A stretch of 64,000 nt of DNA, taken from Pyropia yezoensis (taxonomy: Eukaryota; Rhodophyta; Bangiophyceae; Bangiales; Bangiaceae). Under the pieces are notes generated by a model that saw only the letters and a program-made list of their open reading frames with translations, made no database searches and was not told the DNA's origin. This document shows, piece by piece, positions 62,126-64,000 of this stretch. The translations under genes and the position numbers were made by a program. The DNA is taken from assembly GCA_009829735.1 (NCBI GenBank), contig CM020619.1, positions 11,895,777 through 11,959,776 of the forward strand. The letters are read 5' to 3'. Numbering within the stretch: the first letter of the stretch is position 1; each line of letters starts with the position of its first letter.

Positions 62126-64000
62126 CACTCATGGCGCCCTGCCTGGTGACAGCACCACCACTGGCCCCCCGTCCTCGGCCGCTGCTCCCCCTCTACCCCC
62201 GCCGCCGCCGCTTCCGGCGCCTGCCGCCGGCGCCCCGCGGGCGTACGCCGCCTGCCCCGTCCCCTCGTGCGGCGAGGGCGCACGCCGCTTTGAGGAGGGC
62301 CCCGCCACGGTAGTGGCTCGCCTGCAGGCAAAGCACCTCCTGTCTGAGGTTCCGGCCGCAGTGGTGACCGACCTGCAGCTGGCGCCGTGCCCCCACTGTG
62401 GTCGGGGGTACCGCAATGTGCGCGGCCGCCGGGGCCTGACCTCCCTGGCGGCCCACGCGTCGCAGTGCCGCCAGAACCCACGCCGCCGCCGTGCCCGAGC
62501 GGCGCGTCCATTGCCGGCACCCGCACCGCGCCCCGCCGGGGCGGCCGCGCCCACGGGCGCGGCGGCGGCCTCCGCCCTCACCGAGGGCATGGAGCGCTAC
62601 CTCACTACCCCTGCCGAGTGGCTGACTGCCGCGAGGCCTTCCTCTCCCGCGTCGCCCCTGACGAGGCACCGTGGCCCTTACTCGTTGCTTCCGGGGCGCG
62701 GACCCTGCACCACGTGCCCGCCGCCCTGCTACGCGCGTGGCGCCTGCTGGTGGCCGAGGCTCTCGAGTGGGTCCGGACGGACCCGGCGCGGCCGCAGGCT
62801 CGGCTTTGGCTGTTGCTCTTGCCTAGCCTGCTGCTACACGAGCCCTGCCCGCCCCACCCGGGCGCCCCGCCCGCCCCACAGCCTACGCGCGCGGAGCGCG
62901 CCGACCTCATGCTGGATGGCTCCTTCTCTGCCGCACTCGACGCCTGCAATGCGGGCATCTGGTGGCCGGCTGCACGCGCTCCCCCACCGCCTGCACCGCC
63001 GCCATCGGCCGCCGCACCGGGTCCCCCCCCCCCCCTCCCCCATCCCCATCTCAACTGGGCTGACGCGCGGCGCCTGACCCGGGCGCAGAGTCGCGCGCTG
63101 CGGCAAGTGCGCAAGGGCCGCCTCATCGCGGCGCTACGCACGCTGCAGAACTCGCCGCTGGCGCCGCAGACGGCGGCCATCTGGGCCAAGGCCCTCGCCC
63201 TCCACCCGGAGGCGTCGTCCGCCACGGCGACGACTGCCAGCGTCGGGGCGGCGTTCCCCGCAGAGCTGGCCGCGGCGGCCGAGTTTGGCGCGCGCGCCAC
63301 CACTCCGCGGTCGGTCACGTGGGACGCCGTGACGACGGCGATCCTGCGCGCCCCCAAGGGGTCCGCGCCGGGGCCTTCGGGCCTCCGCATGGAGCACCTG
63401 CACGCGCTCGGCGACAACGGGCGGGACGCGCTGGTCTCCGTCGTGCTGCTGCTGACGGGCGATGCTGCGGTGGAGCGGGTGCCCCCTGTGGCGATGCACG
63501 CCCTGGCAGGCGCCAAACTCCTGTTGCCGACCAAGCCGGGGGGGCTGGGCGCCGATGGGCTGCCGAAGTTGCGACCCATCGGCATGCCCGAGGTCATTCG
63601 GAAGCTGGTGGCCTCGGCGCTGGCCGGCACCGCGCGGGACGCGGCGGCAGATTCTCTCGCGCCGCTGCAGCTGGGGGTGGGCGTGTCGAGCGCGTGAGAG
63701 CGGGCGCTCCACGAGCTCAACGCCTACCTAGCCCTCCACCCAGACGAGGCGGTCCTGCAGCTGGACTTTGACACCGCGATCAACCGGGTGTCGCGGTCGG
63801 CCATGCGTGCCATGGTCGAGCGCGCCCTCCCCCTCCTCTCCTCCTACTTCCGGTGGGTGTACGGCGGGGACGCCCCCAACGCATATGGGTGGGCGGACTC
63901 AGCTGGAGGGGACCACGTGGGGGGGTTGATGGCCCGCCTTTGCCTGCCATCGGCTCGGGGGGCGCAGCACGGGGACCCCCTTGTCCCTCTGTTGCACGCC
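62118..64000 (+). pseudogene. ORF2 of the non-LTR element: Cys/His motifs and reverse transcriptase
   Basis: Starts at ATG 62118 (MSDTHGALPGDSTTTG), overlapping the ORF1 stop as ATGAGTGA. Two Cys-rich motifs occur near residues 44-110: CPVPSCGEGARRF ... and CPHCGRGYRNVRGRRGLT ending H-x3-C. One base too few or too many near 62630 moves the frame (AEWL to REAFLSRVAPDEAPW). RT follows: ILRAPKGSAPGPSGLRMEHL, then LPKLRPIGMPEVIRKLVASA, a TGA at 63695-63697, then motif A LQLDFDTAINRVSR (catalytic Asp) and motif B RGAQHGDPLVPLLHA at the window edge. The catalytic YxDD box and any endonuclease would lie beyond 64000. No apurinic endonuclease precedes the RT, which with the N-terminal Cys/His motifs suggests an R2-like layout; this is an inference. 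Confidence 0.7.

Larger units (their letters stand above)
60513..64000 (+). mobile_element. Non-LTR retrotransposon, runs off right edge
   Basis: A 5' region with a TATA-like box, an Ala/Pro-rich first ORF, and an overlapping second ORF with Cys/His motifs and reverse transcriptase. RT motif B is reached just before the right window edge. ORF2 is broken by a frameshift near 62630 and a TGA at 63695-63697. The 5' region has a second, inverted copy at 5650-5820. Confidence 0.75.

Noticed and set aside
60928..62526. 532-codon minus-strand frame opposite the non-LTR ORF1
   Set aside because: Gly/Pro/Ala/Arg-only composition and no promoter or partner; the plus strand has the promoter and the ORF1/ORF2 overlap.
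1..64000. tRNA and rRNA genes
   Set aside because: No cloverleaf A/B-box pair or rRNA-like stretch was recognised; only tRNA-complementary primer sites were found. A covariance-model scan would be decisive.

Overview
The window looks like a transposon graveyard from a GC-rich, repeat-rich nuclear genome of a eukaryote. There is no operon structure, ribosome-binding-site pattern or bacterial housekeeping gene. The evidence is chromodomain-bearing Ty3/Gypsy retrotransposons, PIF/Harbinger-, CACTA- and pogo-like transposases, a non-LTR retrotransposon, a eukaryotic ribosomal-L1-domain nucleolar protein and a Crinkler-like NTPase/nuclease. My best guess at the source is a GC-rich alga such as a bangiophyte red alga; this rests on composition and element content only and is low confidence.

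Layout. 1-4536: a Ty3/Gypsy element on the minus strand (called A1), cut by the left window edge, with intact gag and open pol. 4537-5343: plus-strand scraps of a related reverse transcriptase and a pogo-like DDE transposase. 5.6-5.8 kb: a minus-strand copy of the 5' region of the non-LTR element that lies at the right end. 6.4-7.7 kb: decayed CACTA-type (Tnp2) transposase. 9.0-11.7 kb: a convergent gene pair, an unknown ORF and a PIF/Harbinger transposase. 14.3-16.1 kb: broken Utp30/RSL1D1-like gene. 16.3-19.5 kb: large Crinkler-like NTPase-nuclease ORF. 19.9-23.6 kb: candidate DNA transposon with terminal inverted repeats, a broken Harbinger-like transposase and a long palindrome.

The right half is nested LTR retrotransposons. 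B (plus, about 24.6-31.8 kb) is followed by C (minus, 31.8 kb into a 500-base assembly gap at 40579-41078). A2 (minus, to 48631) and D (minus, 48907-58561) sit inside an older chromovirus E (plus), whose RNase H end is at 48632-48906 and whose integrase and chromodomain are at 58562-59991. D has two LTRs and a 5-bp target duplication AAGAC. A non-LTR retrotransposon (plus) runs from about 60.5 kb off the right edge.

How the genes work together. In A, B and C/D, gag and pol lie in different frames and share the same slippery heptamer GGGAAAC at the end of gag. Pol should therefore be made by -1 ribosomal frameshifting. C and D each carry a further ~705-codon ORF on the opposite strand, between pol and the 3' LTR, with a TATA box in the LTR pointing at it. 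In the best block, C and D differ by eight silent codon changes and one replacement. This conserved antisense gene of unknown function is the most interesting object here. A2 has a different, broken ORF in the same place.
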